Counted from the stretch's first letter, positions 1-8,710 are shown. The stretch: DNA of 64,000 nucleotides from Clostridium paraputrificum (GCF_900447045.1 NZ_UAWH01000014.1:62001-126000), one strand, 5' to 3'. The notes: generated by a model from the sequence alone, not told the origin. Numbers and translations: made by a program.

Positions 1-201
1 AATGGAAGTGTAGAGTTACAGGGTCCTATTGATACTGTATTTAAAGAAGTAGAGAAATTAGAGAGTATTGGATTAGCAGTGCCACAGGTAACATATTTAA
101 TGTTGAAGCTAAAATCATTGGGATTTGATGTATCAGATGGTATTTATACAATAAAACAAGCTAAAGAAGAAATAATTAAGCTTCTTAACAAGAATAACTA
201 A
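1..201 (+). CDS. ecfA2: Energy-coupling factor transporter ATPase EcfA2, C-terminal end (partial)
   Basis: The open frame runs in from the left edge and stops at TAA 199-201, so only the last 66 codons are present, without Walker or signature motifs. The visible tail (GPIDTVFKEVEKLESIGLAVPQ split over the start of the frame) resembles the C-terminal extension of ECF-module ATPases. The call rests mainly on context: an ecfT gene follows 12 bp later, and ecfA1-ecfA2-ecfT-truA-rplM-rpsI is the usual order downstream of rpoA-rplQ in Firmicutes. The protein would be one of the two ATPases energising vitamin uptake with EcfT and exchangeable S components. Confidence 0.8.
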   Translation, partial: NGSVELQGPIDTVFKEVEKLESIGLAVPQVTYLMLKLKSLGFDVSDGIYTIKQAKEEIIKLLNKNN

Positions 202-213
202 GGAGGTGGAATT

Positions 214-1017
214 ATGTTAAAGGATATAACTATTGGACAGTATATACCTGGTGAATCATTTACACACAAATTAGATCCGAGAACAAAAATAATAATAGCT
301 ATATTATTCATTGCTTCTTTATTTATAATAAATAAGTTTGTTGGATATATTTTAGTAATTTCCTTCTTAGGAGCTATAATAGCAAATGCTAAAATTCCAG
401 TTAAATTTATTTTTAAAGGATTAAAGCCGATTTTATTTTTAATAATATTAACTGCTGCATTAAATATATTTATGATAAAAGGTACTGCTGATACATTAGT
501 ATTTGAGTTGGGGCTTATTAAGATATATTTAGAAGGATTGAGAACAGCTGCATTTATGGCCTTGAGGTTGGTATTTTTAATTACTGGAACTTCATTGCTA
601 ACTCTTACAACATCTCCTATAGAATTAACAGATGGAATAGAAAGGTTATTAAGACCTATTGGAAAAGAAATAGCACATGAACTAGCAATGATGATGACTA
701 TTGCTTTGAGATTTATTCCTACATTAACAGAAGAGACAGACAAAATAATGAAGGCTCAAAAAGCAAGAGGTGCAGATTTTGAGACAGGAAACATTATTGA
801 AAAAGCTAAGAGTTTAATACCTTTATTAGTTCCTTTATTTATAAGTTCTTTTAGAAGAGCTGATGAATTAGCTATGGCAATGGAAGCTAGATGCTATAGA
901 GGTGGTGCTGGGAGAACTAGAATGAAAGAATTGCAGTTTGGTTCTGTAGATATTATAGCTTTTGGAATTTTTTCTGTTTTATTTATTGGAAGCTTTATAA
1001 TAAGATTTGTTTTGTAG
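214..1017 (+). CDS. ecfT: Energy-coupling factor transporter transmembrane protein EcfT
   Basis: A 267-residue polytopic membrane protein that couples the EcfA1/EcfA2 ATPases to substrate-binding S components for vitamin and micronutrient uptake. Seen: the early KLDPRTK motif (about residues 19-25), several hydrophobic segments between residues 27 and 130, and the two Ala-Arg coupling-helix signatures, AQKARGADF (about residue 180) and MEARCYRGG (about residue 222), which in this family sit in grooves of the ATPases. The last segment near residues 245-265 is again hydrophobic. Length is typical. The start ATG is preceded by AGGAGGTGG at 201-209, which overlaps the end of ecfA2, so the two are translated from one mRNA. 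truA follows 13 bp later. Confidence 0.95.
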   Translation: MLKDITIGQYIPGESFTHKLDPRTKIIIAILFIASLFIINKFVGYILVISFLGAIIANAKIPVKFIFKGLKPILFLIILTAALNIFMIKGTADTLVFELGLIKIYLEGLRTAAFMALRLVFLITGTSLLTLTTSPIELTDGIERLLRPIGKEIAHELAMMMTIALRFIPTLTEETDKIMKAQKARGADFETGNIIEKAKSLIPLLVPLFISSFRRADELAMAMEARCYRGGAGRTRMKELQFGSVDIIAFGIFSVLFIGSFIIRFVL

Positions 1018-1030
1018 GGTGTAGAAATCT

Positions 1031-1765
1031 ATGAGAAATATAAAGTTAACTATAGAATATGATGGAACAAGCTATGGGGGATGGCAGAAGCAAAAGAATA
1101 ACAGAACCATTCAACAGTGCATTGAAGAAGCAATTAAGTTACTTACAGGTGAAGAGGTTGAATTAATAGGAAGTTCTAGAACTGATGCTGGGGTTCATGC
1201 TAAAGGTATGGTTGCAAACTTCATTACTAATAGTAAAATTCCAGCTGATAAATTTAGAGAAGCTATTAATACTAAATTACCAGATGATATAGGAATAATT
1301 AAATCTGAAGAAGTTGATAAGAACTTTCATTCAAGATATGATAGTAAAGGTAAAACTTACTGTTATACATTAGTAAATAGATATGAAAAAGTATGCTTAG
1401 GAAGAAGTTATGTATATCAAGTTAGAGATGAATTAAATTATAATCTAATGAAAGATGCTGCAAAATATTTTTTAGGTAAGCATGACTTTAAGGCTTTTAA
1501 AACTAATGGAAGTTCTGTAAAGACTTCAGTAAGAACAATAAGTGGATTAGAACTAGAGTTAAAGGGTGATGTTCTAAAGATATTTATTAGTGCAGATGGA
1601 TTTCTTTATAATATGGTAAGAATTATAGTAGGTACCTTAATTGAAGTTGGAAAAGGAAAAATAAAACCAGAAGATATAGAAAGTATAATAAGAAACGGAG
1701 ATAGAAGTAAGGCAGGACCTTGCGTACCACCTAATGGATTAGTATTAGAAAAAGTTTTTTATTAA
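1031..1765 (+). CDS. truA: tRNA pseudouridine(38-40) synthase TruA
   Basis: A 244-residue cytoplasmic enzyme that isomerises uridines 38-40 in the tRNA anticodon arm. The family signature [12 protein letters not shown] lies near residues 47-58, with the catalytic Asp in RTDAG, and the C-terminal half keeps [14 protein letters not shown]. Length matches the family. It begins 13 bp after ecfT and shares its transcript. No convincing terminator follows; instead a separate strong promoter for rplM starts 21 bp after the stop codon. Confidence 0.96.
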   Translation: MRNIKLTIEYDGTSYGGWQKQKNNRTIQQCIEEAIKLLTGEEVELIGSSRTDAGVHAKGMVANFITNSKIPADKFREAINTKLPDDIGIIKSEEVDKNFHSRYDSKGKTYCYTLVNRYEKVCLGRSYVYQVRDELNYNLMKDAAKYFLGKHDFKAFKTNGSSVKTSVRTISGLELELKGDVLKIFISADGFLYNMVRIIVGTLIEVGKGKIKPEDIESIIRNGDRSKAGPCVPPNGLVLEKVFY

Positions 1766-1786
1766 TAAAAAAAGATATAAATAATG

Positions 1787-1815
1787 TTGACACGCCCGTA
1801 AGCGTGTATTATAAT
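1787..1815 (+). promoter_or_regulatory. Consensus sigma-A promoter for rplM-rpsI
   Basis: TTGACA at 1787-1792 and TATAAT at 1810-1815 are both perfect consensus hexamers with a 17-bp spacer. Transcription would start near 1822, giving a leader of about 105 nt before rplM. Confidence 0.92.
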
Positions 1816-1824
1816 AATATTGTT

Positions 1825-1925
1825 TGTTAGAATATTTATGTATATAAGATCCACTAGCCCCGGGTCTTGACATAAATGCGGTAACTTTAAAGAGTGAAGC
1901 TAAAATGTAAGTTCAGGGAGGGAAA
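1825..1925 (+). ncRNA. L13 ribosomal protein leader (autoregulatory 5' UTR)
   Basis: The roughly 105-nt leader between the promoter and rplM folds into a two-part hairpin. The outer stem is ATTTATGT 1834-1841 with ACATAAAT 1870-1877. The inner stem is AGATCC 1847-1852 with GGGTCT 1862-1867 (one G-U pair) around ACTAGCCCC. The position in front of rplM-rpsI and the stacked-hairpin layout agree with the known Firmicutes L13 leader, in which L13 is thought to bind its own mRNA. I assign the class from context and fold, not from a covariance search. Confidence 0.7.
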
Positions 1926-1928
1926 GAG

Positions 1929-2363
1929 ATGAAATCATACATTGCGAAAGCACAAGAAGTTGAAAGAAAATGGTATGTTGTAGATGCAGCTGGAAAGCCA
2001 CTAGGAAGAGTAGCAAGCCAAGTTGCTTCAATATTAAGAGGAAAGAATAAGCCAACATTTACTCCAAATGTTGACTGCGGAGATTTCGTTATCGTTATTA
2101 ATGCAGAAAAGGTTGTTTTAACTGGTAAGAAGTTAGATCAAAAATTAATGAGAAAGCACAGCCTATATCCAGGCGGATTAAAGGAAACTCCATATAGAGA
2201 AGTACTAGATAAGAAACCTGAATTCGCTTTTGAAGAAGCAGTTAGAAGAATGCTTCCAAGTGGTGTTTTAGGAAGAAAGATGCTAACTAAGTTAAAAGTA
2301 TATAGAGGCGCTGAACACAATCATTCAGCTCAAAAACCAGAAGTGCTTGAATTAAAGTACTAA
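1929..2363 (+). CDS. rplM: 50S ribosomal protein L13
   Basis: A 144-residue early-assembly protein of the large ribosomal subunit. Seen: the N-terminal [20 protein letters not shown], the central [11 protein letters not shown] and the [12 protein letters not shown] segment near residues 107-118, with a basic, Lys-rich composition. GGGAGGG at 1917-1923 gives good spacing to ATG 1929. It is the first gene of the rplM-rpsI pair, driven by its own consensus promoter and leader. Codon choice is cleaner than in neighbours, as expected for high expression. Confidence 0.99.
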   Translation: MKSYIAKAQEVERKWYVVDAAGKPLGRVASQVASILRGKNKPTFTPNVDCGDFVIVINAEKVVLTGKKLDQKLMRKHSLYPGGLKETPYREVLDKKPEFAFEEAVRRMLPSGVLGRKMLTKLKVYRGAEHNHSAQKPEVLELKY

Positions 2364-2388
2364 TACAAGCTCGGGAGGAGGAATAGAA

Positions 2389-2781
2389 ATGGCAAAAGTT
2401 CAATACATGGGTACTGGAAGAAGAAAGAAATCAGTTGCAAGAGTAAGACTTGTACCAGGAAGTGGTAAGGTTGTTGTTAATAAAAGAGATATCGAAAATT
2501 ACTTTGGTTTAGAAACATTGAGAGTAATAGTTAACCAACCATTAGTTTTAACAGGAACTAAGGATAAATTTGACGTTTTAGTAAATGTTCATGGTGGAGG
2601 ATTTACAGGTCAAGCTGGAGCTATCAGACACGGAATTACAAGAGCTTTAGTTAAAGCTGATGAAGCTTTAAAGCCAGAATTAAAGAAGGCTGGATTCTTA
2701 ACAAGAGATCCAAGAATGAAGGAAAGAAAGAAATACGGTCTTAAGAAAGCAAGAAGAGCTCCACAATTCTCAAAGAGATAA
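2389..2781 (+). CDS. rpsI: 30S ribosomal protein S9
   Basis: A 130-residue protein of the small-subunit head whose C-terminal tail reaches the P site. Seen: the N-terminal [14 protein letters not shown], the conserved [19 protein letters not shown]-type core near residues 66-84, and the canonical C-terminus [12 protein letters not shown]. The ribosome-binding site GGGAGGAGG (2373-2381) is strong. It is cotranscribed with rplM, 25 bp upstream, and followed by a strong terminator at 2797. Confidence 0.99.
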   Translation: MAKVQYMGTGRRKKSVARVRLVPGSGKVVVNKRDIENYFGLETLRVIVNQPLVLTGTKDKFDVLVNVHGGGFTGQAGAIRHGITRALVKADEALKPELKKAGFLTRDPRMKERKKYGLKKARRAPQFSKR

Positions 2782-2796
2782 TACAAGAGTTTTTCA

Positions 2797-2831
2797 AAAC
2801 CCCACAAACCAAATGTTTGTGGGGTTTATTT
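2797..2831 (+). terminator. Rho-independent terminator of rplM-rpsI
   Basis: A 13-bp perfect stem, AAACCCCACAAAC 2797-2809 with GTTTGTGGGGTTT 2815-2827, loop CAAAT, followed by a T-rich stretch. Confidence 0.93.
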
Positions 2832-2852
2832 ATATTTAAATTAATAAGTATT

Positions 2853-2886
2853 AAAAAAGCTAAGGACTTAATCCTTAGCTTTTTTT
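2853..2886. terminator. Bidirectional terminator, mainly for the minus-strand gene 2875-3120
   Basis: Stem AAAAAAGCTAAGGA 2853-2866 with TCCTTAGCTTTTTT 2872-2885. It has T-runs on both strands. The stop codon of the minus-strand gene (TAA, complement of 2875-2877) lies inside the stem, so the last codons overlap the terminator. Confidence 0.88.
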
Positions 2887-3120
2887 GACAGAAGAACTTT
2901 TAATTGTGGAATATATGTTCATAATAACCATGTCAACAGCTATAAATGGTTGTAACTTGTAAGGAATTTCATTGTTATTATACAAATAATAAATTAATAT
3001 GAAAATATAAAAAATCAAGTGAAAAACATGGAAATAATTAATCCTTTTTTCTTTTATACTATCAATTAAAAGGTATAATTGACATAAAATAATTAATAGA
3101 AGCCAAAAAATGATACTCAT
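2875..3120 (-). CDS. Small membrane protein of unknown function
   Basis: An 81-residue protein that I do not recognise. It is dominated by three hydrophobic stretches (residues about 1-18, 29-47 and 55-72) separated by short charged loops such as DSIKEKR, so a three-helix membrane protein is likely. Support for a real gene: AAGGAG on the minus strand 9 nt before the ATG, no competing frame, and a terminator placed exactly at its 3' end. It stands alone between rpsI (convergent) and a 500-bp intergenic stretch. No function can be assigned from sequence. Confidence 0.6.
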   Translation of the reverse strand: MSIIFWLLLIILCQLYLLIDSIKEKRINYFHVFHLIFYIFILIYYLYNNNEIPYKLQPFIAVDMVIMNIYSTIKSSSVKKS

Positions 3121-3619
3121 GCTATATTCTCCTTATAATAGAAGTTCACATTTTAATTATATAACATAAATGTAAAATATTCCTTGAATTGTTTAGTAAA
3201 TCTTTCTTTAGTATTCATTAAATAAATACATCCTTCTTAATATATATTATAAGTAGTTTCTATGTGTCCATCAAATTAGGTATACTCCAGAAGTGCGTGA
3301 TACTGGAAAAAGAAAATTAGAAGAAATATTTAAAAAGAACAATAATAAAAAGGCATTTTGCTCACAGTTCAGAACATTACTATAAGTGACATATAACTAA
3401 CAGAGTATATACAAGTCATTGAAATTACATAAACTCAAATTCTCAAAGACATAGTATGGAATATTCAAAAGAGAGGCTTTACATCTCTTTTTTATTGAGA
3501 AATATGGTAAAAAAAGGTTTATTAAATTCATGTTAAAAGTATTTATATTATATTAACAAAAGGTAAAAAATAAAGTAAACTAGGTTATGTAATGCTAGAA
3601 GAGTTGGAGGAGAAGAACC
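3121..3619. other. 499-bp intergenic stretch with possible gene decay and a promoter-proximal inverted repeat
   Basis: No complete gene is visible. A start-less open frame from about 3265 to 3384 reads RYTPEVRDTGKRKLEEIF followed by a Lys/Asn-rich run and ends at TAA 3382-3384. Its amphipathic, codon-biased look suggests a decayed gene fragment, but I cannot name a parent. A stem-loop at 3467-3493 looks like a terminator. TGTTAA 3531-3536 and TTAACA 3553-3558 form an inverted repeat around an AT-rich -10-like region ahead of the Na/Pi cotransporter gene. Confidence 0.4.
3467..3493 (+). terminator. Possible intergenic terminator
   Basis: AAAAGAGA 3467-3474 pairs with TCTCTTTT 3484-3491 around a 9-nt loop and ends in a T-run. 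No obvious gene precedes it, so it may belong to a decayed gene or a small transcript. Confidence 0.5.
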
Positions 3620-5236
3620 TTGGAATCAACAATAATGATAATTATGAAGTTAATGGGTGGTCTTGGACTATTTATTTATGGTATGAAGTTAATGGGAGAT
3701 GGTCTAGAAAATGCAGCTGGGGATGGATTAAAAAAGATTCTTGAAAAAGTAACTAGCAACCCAATAAAGGCTGTTCTTGTTGGTGCTATTGTTACTGCTG
3801 TAATTCAAAGTAGTAGTGCAACAACAGTAATGGTTGTTGGATTTGTTAATGCAGGTTTAATGAATTTAACACAAGCTACAGGTATAATTATGGGTGCCAA
3901 TATAGGGACAACAATAACTGCTCAGCTTGTATCATTTAAACTAGATCAAATAGCGCCGTTATTTGTATTTTTAGGAACAATAATGGTTATGTTTGCAAGA
4001 GGTAAAAAAAGAAAAGATATTGGTAATATAGTATTAGGTTTTGGTATCTTATTTACTGGAATGGGAATAATGAGTGGTGCAATGAAACCTTTAACTAGTT
4101 CACCAGTATTTGAGCAGTTAATAGTAACTATAGGAGATAACTGGCTTATAGGAGTAATTGCAGGTGCTACTATAACAGCAATATTACAAAGTTCATCTGC
4201 CACTACAGGTATATTAGTTGCATTGGCTACAGCTGGTGCTATTAACATACAGGTTGCCTTACCAATAATATTTGGATGTAATATAGGAACATGTATTACT
4301 GCTATCATTGCGAGTATTGGTGCAAATAAAACTGCGCATAAGGCTGCAGCAATACACTTGATATTTAATATAGTGGGAACAATAATATTCTTACCATTCT
4401 TAGGATTGCTAGGAGTAGCAGTAACTAAGATGAGCCCAGATGTTAGCAGACAAATAGCTAATGCACATACAGTATTTAATATTGTAAATACAATGTTATT
4501 ACTTCCATTTAGCAAATACTTAATTGTAATAGTTAATAAAATCATTCCTGGTGAAGACGAGGAAGAAAAGGCTGGACCTAAATATATAGATGATAGATTA
4601 TTAGAAACACCTGTAATAGCAGCAGGGCAAGTTATAAAAGAAACTATAAGAATGGCTAATAAGGCTAAAAAGAATTTAGAATTATCTATGGATGCATTCT
4701 CTAATCAAGATGAAAAGTTAGTTGAAAAGGTATATGAGAATGAGAAGATAATTAATATCTTAGAAGAATCAATAACTACATACTTAGTAAAGCTTGCTAA
4801 ATGTGAAATGTCAGATAGAGAGAAAGATATTGTTGCATCTACTTTCCATGTAATAAACGATATAGAGAGAATTGGAGATCATGCTGAAAATGTAGCAGAT
4901 TTAGCCTCTCAAAGAATTAATAGAGATTTATCATATAGTTCAGATGCAATGGAAGAGCTATATGAGATATATAATTATACAGTAAATGCGTTAGAGATTT
5001 CTATAGAAAGTTATGCTAATAGAGATGTGGAAAAAGCTAGAAGTATAAGAGCTATAGAATCAAGAATAAATTCTTCGCAAAAGAAATTTAGAGATAAACA
5101 TATTAAGAGACTATATGATGGAAAATGTAATGCATATGCAGGTGCCATATTCTTAGATTTAATAAGTAATTTTGAAAGAATTGGAGACCATTCAACAAAT
5201 ATAGCAGAGAGTGTTATTGAAAATTATTCAGCATAG
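3620..5236 (+). CDS. Na/Pi cotransporter family protein with PhoU-like domain
   Basis: A 538-residue membrane protein of the NptA/YjbB type that moves phosphate coupled to sodium; the direction of net transport is not known from sequence. Two Na/Pi-cotransporter repeats carry the hallmark QSSSATT, near residues 62 and 189, within about eight hydrophobic segments (residues 1-310). The C-terminal third (about 345-535) is a PhoU-like helical domain with two repeats containing NDIERIGDHAENVAD and SNFERIGDHSTNIAE. The start is TTG at 3620, chosen because GGAGG lies at 3606-3610 and no in-frame ATG occurs before residue 6. It is a single-gene unit with its own terminator. Confidence 0.93.
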   Translation: MESTIMIIMKLMGGLGLFIYGMKLMGDGLENAAGDGLKKILEKVTSNPIKAVLVGAIVTAVIQSSSATTVMVVGFVNAGLMNLTQATGIIMGANIGTTITAQLVSFKLDQIAPLFVFLGTIMVMFARGKKRKDIGNIVLGFGILFTGMGIMSGAMKPLTSSPVFEQLIVTIGDNWLIGVIAGATITAILQSSSATTGILVALATAGAINIQVALPIIFGCNIGTCITAIIASIGANKTAHKAAAIHLIFNIVGTIIFLPFLGLLGVAVTKMSPDVSRQIANAHTVFNIVNTMLLLPFSKYLIVIVNKIIPGEDEEEKAGPKYIDDRLLETPVIAAGQVIKETIRMANKAKKNLELSMDAFSNQDEKLVEKVYENEKIINILEESITTYLVKLAKCEMSDREKDIVASTFHVINDIERIGDHAENVADLASQRINRDLSYSSDAMEELYEIYNYTVNALEISIESYANRDVEKARSIRAIESRINSSQKKFRDKHIKRLYDGKCNAYAGAIFLDLISNFERIGDHSTNIAESVIENYSA

Positions 5237-5240
5237 TTTA

Positions 5241-5268
5241 ATCCCCCATAATTTATGGGGGATTTTTT
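5241..5268 (+). terminator. Terminator of the Na/Pi cotransporter gene
   Basis: An 11-bp stem, ATCCCCCATAA 5241-5251 with TTATGGGGGAT 5253-5263, followed by TTTTT. Confidence 0.93.
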
Positions 5269-5336
5269 CTTTGAATAAATGGACAAATTAATCACATAAT
5301 AACTTTGTGATAATAAGTTTGAATGGAGGATGCACT

Positions 5337-5987
5337 ATGAAAGTAAGACGAATAATAGTGGCAGTGTTTATAGCATTATTAATGATAAAAGTACCTGTTA
5401 TGGCAGAAGAAGTATCAAAAGGCATTGTACTTATAGATGCTGGTCACGGTGGCATTGATGGTGGTGCACAATCAAGAAATGGAACTATTGAAAAAGATAT
5501 AAATCTTCAAATTAGTAAAAGATTAAAAGAAAAACTTGAAAAAGAAGGATATAAGGTATACATGACTAGGGAGGAAGATAAAGAATTATCTCCTAAAAAG
5601 GTAAAAGATTTAGAGGCTAGATGTAAAATGAAGATAGAAACTAAATGTGATATTTTCATTTCAATACATCAAAATAAGTTTAATAGTGAAAAATGTTTTG
5701 GAGCTCAAGTATGGTATGCAAGTAACGAAAAAAGTATGAAATTAGCAAAGTATGTACAAGGTTCCTTAAAAGAAGTAGTAAAAGATAATAACAAGAGATT
5801 AGAAAAGGCCGCAAAAGAACAATATAAGATATTAAGAGATAAATATGATGGTGCTTGTTTAATAGTAGAATGTGGTTTTTTATCAAATAATGAAGAAGAA
5901 CAAAGGTTAAAAAGCGAAAGCCATCAAAATCAAATTGTAGAGGGAATAACAATTGGAATAAATAAATATTTTGATGAAATAAAATAA
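5337..5987 (+). CDS. cwlD: N-acetylmuramoyl-L-alanine amidase, CwlD-like
   Basis: A 216-residue exported zinc amidase (Amidase_3 family) that cleaves the peptide from muramic acid in peptidoglycan. Seen: a signal peptide or membrane anchor at residues 1-24, the zinc-site motif IDAGHGGIDGGA (about 33-44), the Glu of GTIEKDINLQ, the second His in ISIHQNKF (about 105) and the catalytic Glu in VECGFLSN (about 178). The short, single-domain form with an anchor resembles CwlD, which makes muramic delta-lactam in spore cortex; other short amidases remain possible. I chose ATG 5337 over an upstream in-frame ATG at 5307 because GGAGGA 5325-5330 is ideally placed and the signal peptide then begins at MKVRR. 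Confidence 0.85.
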   Translation: MKVRRIIVAVFIALLMIKVPVMAEEVSKGIVLIDAGHGGIDGGAQSRNGTIEKDINLQISKRLKEKLEKEGYKVYMTREEDKELSPKKVKDLEARCKMKIETKCDIFISIHQNKFNSEKCFGAQVWYASNEKSMKLAKYVQGSLKEVVKDNNKRLEKAAKEQYKILRDKYDGACLIVECGFLSNNEEEQRLKSESHQNQIVEGITIGINKYFDEIK

Positions 5988-6010
5988 ATTTCCGGGGAAA
6001 TATGTAGAAG

Positions 6011-6040
6011 AAAGAAGGTGTTTGTATGCACCTTCTTTTT
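6011..6040 (+). terminator. Terminator of cwlD
   Basis: AAAGAAGGTG 6011-6020 pairs with CACCTTCTTT 6029-6038 around an 8-nt loop, followed by T's. Confidence 0.9.
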
Positions 6041-6061
6041 TATTACGAATTTTGCAAGTAA

Positions 6062-6090
6062 TTGAAAAGTAAATGAACTATTAGTATAAT
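6062..6090 (+). promoter_or_regulatory. Sigma-A promoter for the fumarase pair
   Basis: TTGAAA 6062-6067, 17-bp spacer, TATAAT 6085-6090. Confidence 0.85.
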
Positions 6091-6127
6091 ATGGATGTAA
6101 ATTATATTAGAGGTAGAGGTGAAGTTT

Positions 6128-6970
6128 ATGAGAGAGATAAATGTAAGAGAAATAGAAAATGTAGTTAAACAATTATGTATTGATGCAAATTATTATATAA
6201 GTGATGATATAAAAGATGCTTTAAATAAATTTAAAGAAGAGGAACCATTCATGATAGCTGAGGATGTATTAGATAAAATTTTATTAAATGCAGATATAGC
6301 TGCTAATGAGAATGTCCCAATATGCCAAGATACTGGAATGGCTTGTATTTTTATAGAAGTTGGACAAGATGTTCATTTTGTTGGGGGATTACTTGAAGAT
6401 GCAATTAATGAAGGGGTAAGAAAAGGATATGATGAGGGATTTTTAAGGAAGTCAGTAGTGAAAGACCCTATAGATAGAATAAATACTAAAGATAATACTC
6501 CAGCTGTAATATACTATAATCTAGTAAAAGGGGATAAGGTCAAAATTACTTTGGCACCTAAAGGGTTTGGCTCTGAAAACATGAGTAAAATAGCAATGTT
6601 AAAACCAGCTGACGGTTTAGAAGGTGTTAAAAAGTTTATTTTAGATACAGTTAAGCAAGCTGGACCTAACCCATGTCCCCCTATGGTTATTGGAGTTGGA
6701 ATTGGTGGTACTTTTGATAAGGCTGCATATTTGGCTAAGAAGGCATTAATTAGACCAATAAATGAAAGAAATAAAAATGAATTTTATAAAGATCTTGAAA
6801 TTGAACTTTTAGAAAAAGTTAATAAGTTAGGTATAGGACCACAAGGTTTTGGTGGAAGAACAACAGCCATTGGATTGAATATAGAAACTTACCCTACCCA
6901 CATAGCAGGATTACCTGTTGCAGTAAATATAAATTGTCATGCTACAAGGCATAAAGAGATAATATTATAG
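6128..6970 (+). CDS. Fumarate hydratase class I, alpha subunit (TtdA/FumA N-terminal type)
   Basis: A 280-residue subunit of the two-subunit iron-sulfur hydro-lyase that interconverts fumarate and malate; L(+)-tartrate dehydratase is a related alternative. Seen: Cys in [14 protein letters not shown] (about residue 61-74), [14 protein letters not shown], the [18 protein letters not shown] segment (a second cluster Cys) and [11 protein letters not shown] near the C-terminus, providing the three cluster Cys positions expected in the family. ATG 6128 is preferred over GTG 6119 because GAGGTG 6116-6121 is then correctly spaced. The beta subunit gene starts 9 bp later, so the pair forms one operon from the 6062 promoter. 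Confidence 0.92.
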   Translation: MREINVREIENVVKQLCIDANYYISDDIKDALNKFKEEEPFMIAEDVLDKILLNADIAANENVPICQDTGMACIFIEVGQDVHFVGGLLEDAINEGVRKGYDEGFLRKSVVKDPIDRINTKDNTPAVIYYNLVKGDKVKITLAPKGFGSENMSKIAMLKPADGLEGVKKFILDTVKQAGPNPCPPMVIGVGIGGTFDKAAYLAKKALIRPINERNKNEFYKDLEIELLEKVNKLGIGPQGFGGRTTAIGLNIETYPTHIAGLPVAVNINCHATRHKEIIL

Positions 6971-6979
6971 GAGGTAATT

Positions 6980-7543
6980 ATGGAAATAAATTTAAAAACA
7001 CCATTAACTGAAGAAAAAGCAAAAAGCTTAAAGGCTGGAGATACTATATTATTATCAGGTACAATTTATACTGCAAGGGATGCAGCCCATAAAAGATTAA
7101 TAGAATTAGTAGATATGGGAGAGGAGTTGCCTTTCAATATCAAAGATGAAATAATTTATTATGTTGGACCTACTCCAGCAAAGCCTGGGGAAGTTATTGG
7201 TTCAGCAGGGCCAACTACTAGTTATAGAATGGATCCATATGCTCCAATACTTTTAGATTTAGGTCTTAAAGGAATGATAGGAAAAGGTTCAAGAAGTGAA
7301 GAGGTAATAAATGCAATTATAAGAAATAAGGGGATTTACTTTGGTGCTATTGGAGGAGCAGGAGCATTAATAGGTAAGAGTATTATTAGTTCAGAAATAA
7401 TAGCATATAACGATTTAGGTGCAGAAGCTATTAGAAAAATTGAAGTTAAAGATATGCCATTGGTTGTTATAGTAGATACTGAAGGAAACAATTTATATGA
7501 AATTGGACAAAAGAAATATTTAGATAGCAAAAAAGCCAGATAA
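6980..7543 (+). CDS. Fumarate hydratase class I, beta subunit (TtdB/FumA C-terminal type)
   Basis: A 187-residue partner of the alpha subunit, corresponding to the C-terminal half of single-chain class I fumarases. Seen: LKAGDTILLSGTIYTARDAAHKR near residues 17-40, the YYVGPTPAKPGEVIGSAGPT loop and the DLGLKGMIGKGS segment. GGAGG precedes ATG 6980. The stop codon TAA 7541-7543 lies inside the stem of the terminator shared with the convergent yitT gene. Confidence 0.93.
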   Translation: MEINLKTPLTEEKAKSLKAGDTILLSGTIYTARDAAHKRLIELVDMGEELPFNIKDEIIYYVGPTPAKPGEVIGSAGPTTSYRMDPYAPILLDLGLKGMIGKGSRSEEVINAIIRNKGIYFGAIGGAGALIGKSIISSEIIAYNDLGAEAIRKIEVKDMPLVVIVDTEGNNLYEIGQKKYLDSKKAR

Positions 7544-7558
7544 AATATCTGGCTTTTT
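7530..7558. terminator. Bidirectional terminator between fumarase and yitT
   Basis: AAAAAGCCAGATA 7530-7542 pairs with TATCTGGCTTTTT 7546-7558 around AAA, with T-runs on both strands. Confidence 0.93.
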
Positions 7559-7559
7559 A

Positions 7560-8417
7560 TTATAGGTTTTGGAATCCACGCCCTTTAACTTCAGAAACGT
7601 CTAAGATACTAATAAAAGCTTTGGGGTCGCATGATAATATTCTGTTTTTTAAAGTAATCATCTGCCTAGAGGTAACTAGACAGTATAACATTCTCTTGTC
7701 TTGATCTGTAAACTCTCCTCTTGCAGGAAGAGTAGTGACTCCTCTATGCATATCAGCTATTATATATTTAATAATTTCTTCTTCTTTTTCAGTTAGTATC
7801 ATCATTAACTTTTTACTTGAGAAACCTCTTATAACTTGGTCCAATACAAGACCTTGAATAAACATTGATATTAATGTATATAAAGCTCTAGGAATACCAA
7901 ATATTATAGCTCCTATAGTTACTATTATTAAATTTATAGCAAAGTTAACTGCTCCTATATTAAAATTAGAATATTTTTTTCTAATTAGCATGGTTATTAT
8001 ATCTGTACCACCAGCAGAGCCATTACGCAAAAAAACAAGTCCGTAACCTATTCCGCATAAAATCCCTCCGTAAATACAGTAAAGAAGCATATCATTTACT
8101 TTTATATATGAAGAAAATTGCTTAGTAATGATTAGTGACGTTGATAATGAAACCATACCTACGGCAGAATAAATGGTAAAATCTTTACTTAATTTTTTAT
8201 AACTTAATATAAAAAGTGGGATATTTAAAATAAAAAGAGTAATACCAGAGGAGATATTCCACATGTATTCTAAAATAAGTGCAATACCTGTAGCACCACC
8301 ACTTAATAATTGAGCATGACTCAAAAACAAGTTAATACCTAAAGATGCTATAAAGCAACCAATAAAAATAATAATTACATCTAAAATAAAGCTTTTGTTA
8401 TTTTTTATAATTTCCAT
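7560..8417 (-). CDS. YitT family membrane protein (DUF161/DUF2179)
   Basis: A 285-residue integral membrane protein of unknown biochemical role. Seen: five to six hydrophobic helices in residues 10-200, with family motifs LLSGGATGIALILEY near residue 38 and LRNGSAGGTDIITMLI near residue 130, then a soluble C-terminal DUF2179 domain (about 205-285) containing RGVTTLPARGEFT and DPKAFISILDVSEVKGRGF. The ribosome-binding site is weak. Function is unassigned in this family. It is convergent with the fumarase operon and shares its terminator. Confidence 0.9.
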   Translation of the reverse strand: MEIIKNNKSFILDVIIIFIGCFIASLGINLFLSHAQLLSGGATGIALILEYMWNISSGITLFILNIPLFILSYKKLSKDFTIYSAVGMVSLSTSLIITKQFSSYIKVNDMLLYCIYGGILCGIGYGLVFLRNGSAGGTDIITMLIRKKYSNFNIGAVNFAINLIIVTIGAIIFGIPRALYTLISMFIQGLVLDQVIRGFSSKKLMMILTEKEEEIIKYIIADMHRGVTTLPARGEFTDQDKRMLYCLVTSRQMITLKNRILSCDPKAFISILDVSEVKGRGFQNL

Positions 8418-8545
8418 AAAAAAACCCCTAAATTAAAAAATTAATCATTTGATTTATACTCCCTGTCCATTATATATAAAGAAAAAGAGAAATAAAACAC
8501 TTTACTGTTAAAATTATAGTAAAATTATGAATAGAGGTGATAGTT

Positions 8546-8710
8546 ATGAGTAGAATAAATTTGCCAGGAAGTAAGGAAAATAAAAAGATTTTACTTATTA
8601 TACTAATAATTATTGCTATAATTGTTATAGCAAAATTTAAGATAGATAATAAGCAAAGTAATACTTTTTACTTTGAAAATAATGAATATACTATAGAAGA
8701 AGGAAAGTAA
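8546..8710 (+). CDS. Small single-pass membrane peptide (54 aa)
   Basis: An unrecognised 54-residue reading frame. MSRINLPGSKENKK is followed by a very hydrophobic segment (ILLIILIIIAIIVIAKF, residues 15-31) and then a polar tail rich in Asn and Glu. GAGGTG at 8534-8539 is well placed before ATG 8546, and the hydrophobic/polar division is sharp, so translation is likely. It ends 86 bp before a two-component regulator gene on the same strand, which allows but does not prove a role in membrane sensing. It is too short for reliable homology reasoning. Confidence 0.6.
   Translation: MSRINLPGSKENKKILLIILIIIAIIVIAKFKIDNKQSNTFYFENNEYTIEEGK

Noticed and set aside
3531..3558. TGTTAA...TTAACA as a Rex box
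   Set aside because: The half-sites are separated by 16 bp, whereas Rex operators have 4 undefined bases between TTGTTAA and TTAACAA.
3946..4545. Long minus-strand frame within the Na/Pi cotransporter gene
   Set aside because: A shadow of the strongly conserved plus-strand gene; no ribosome-binding site, and its hydrophobicity mirrors the transporter.
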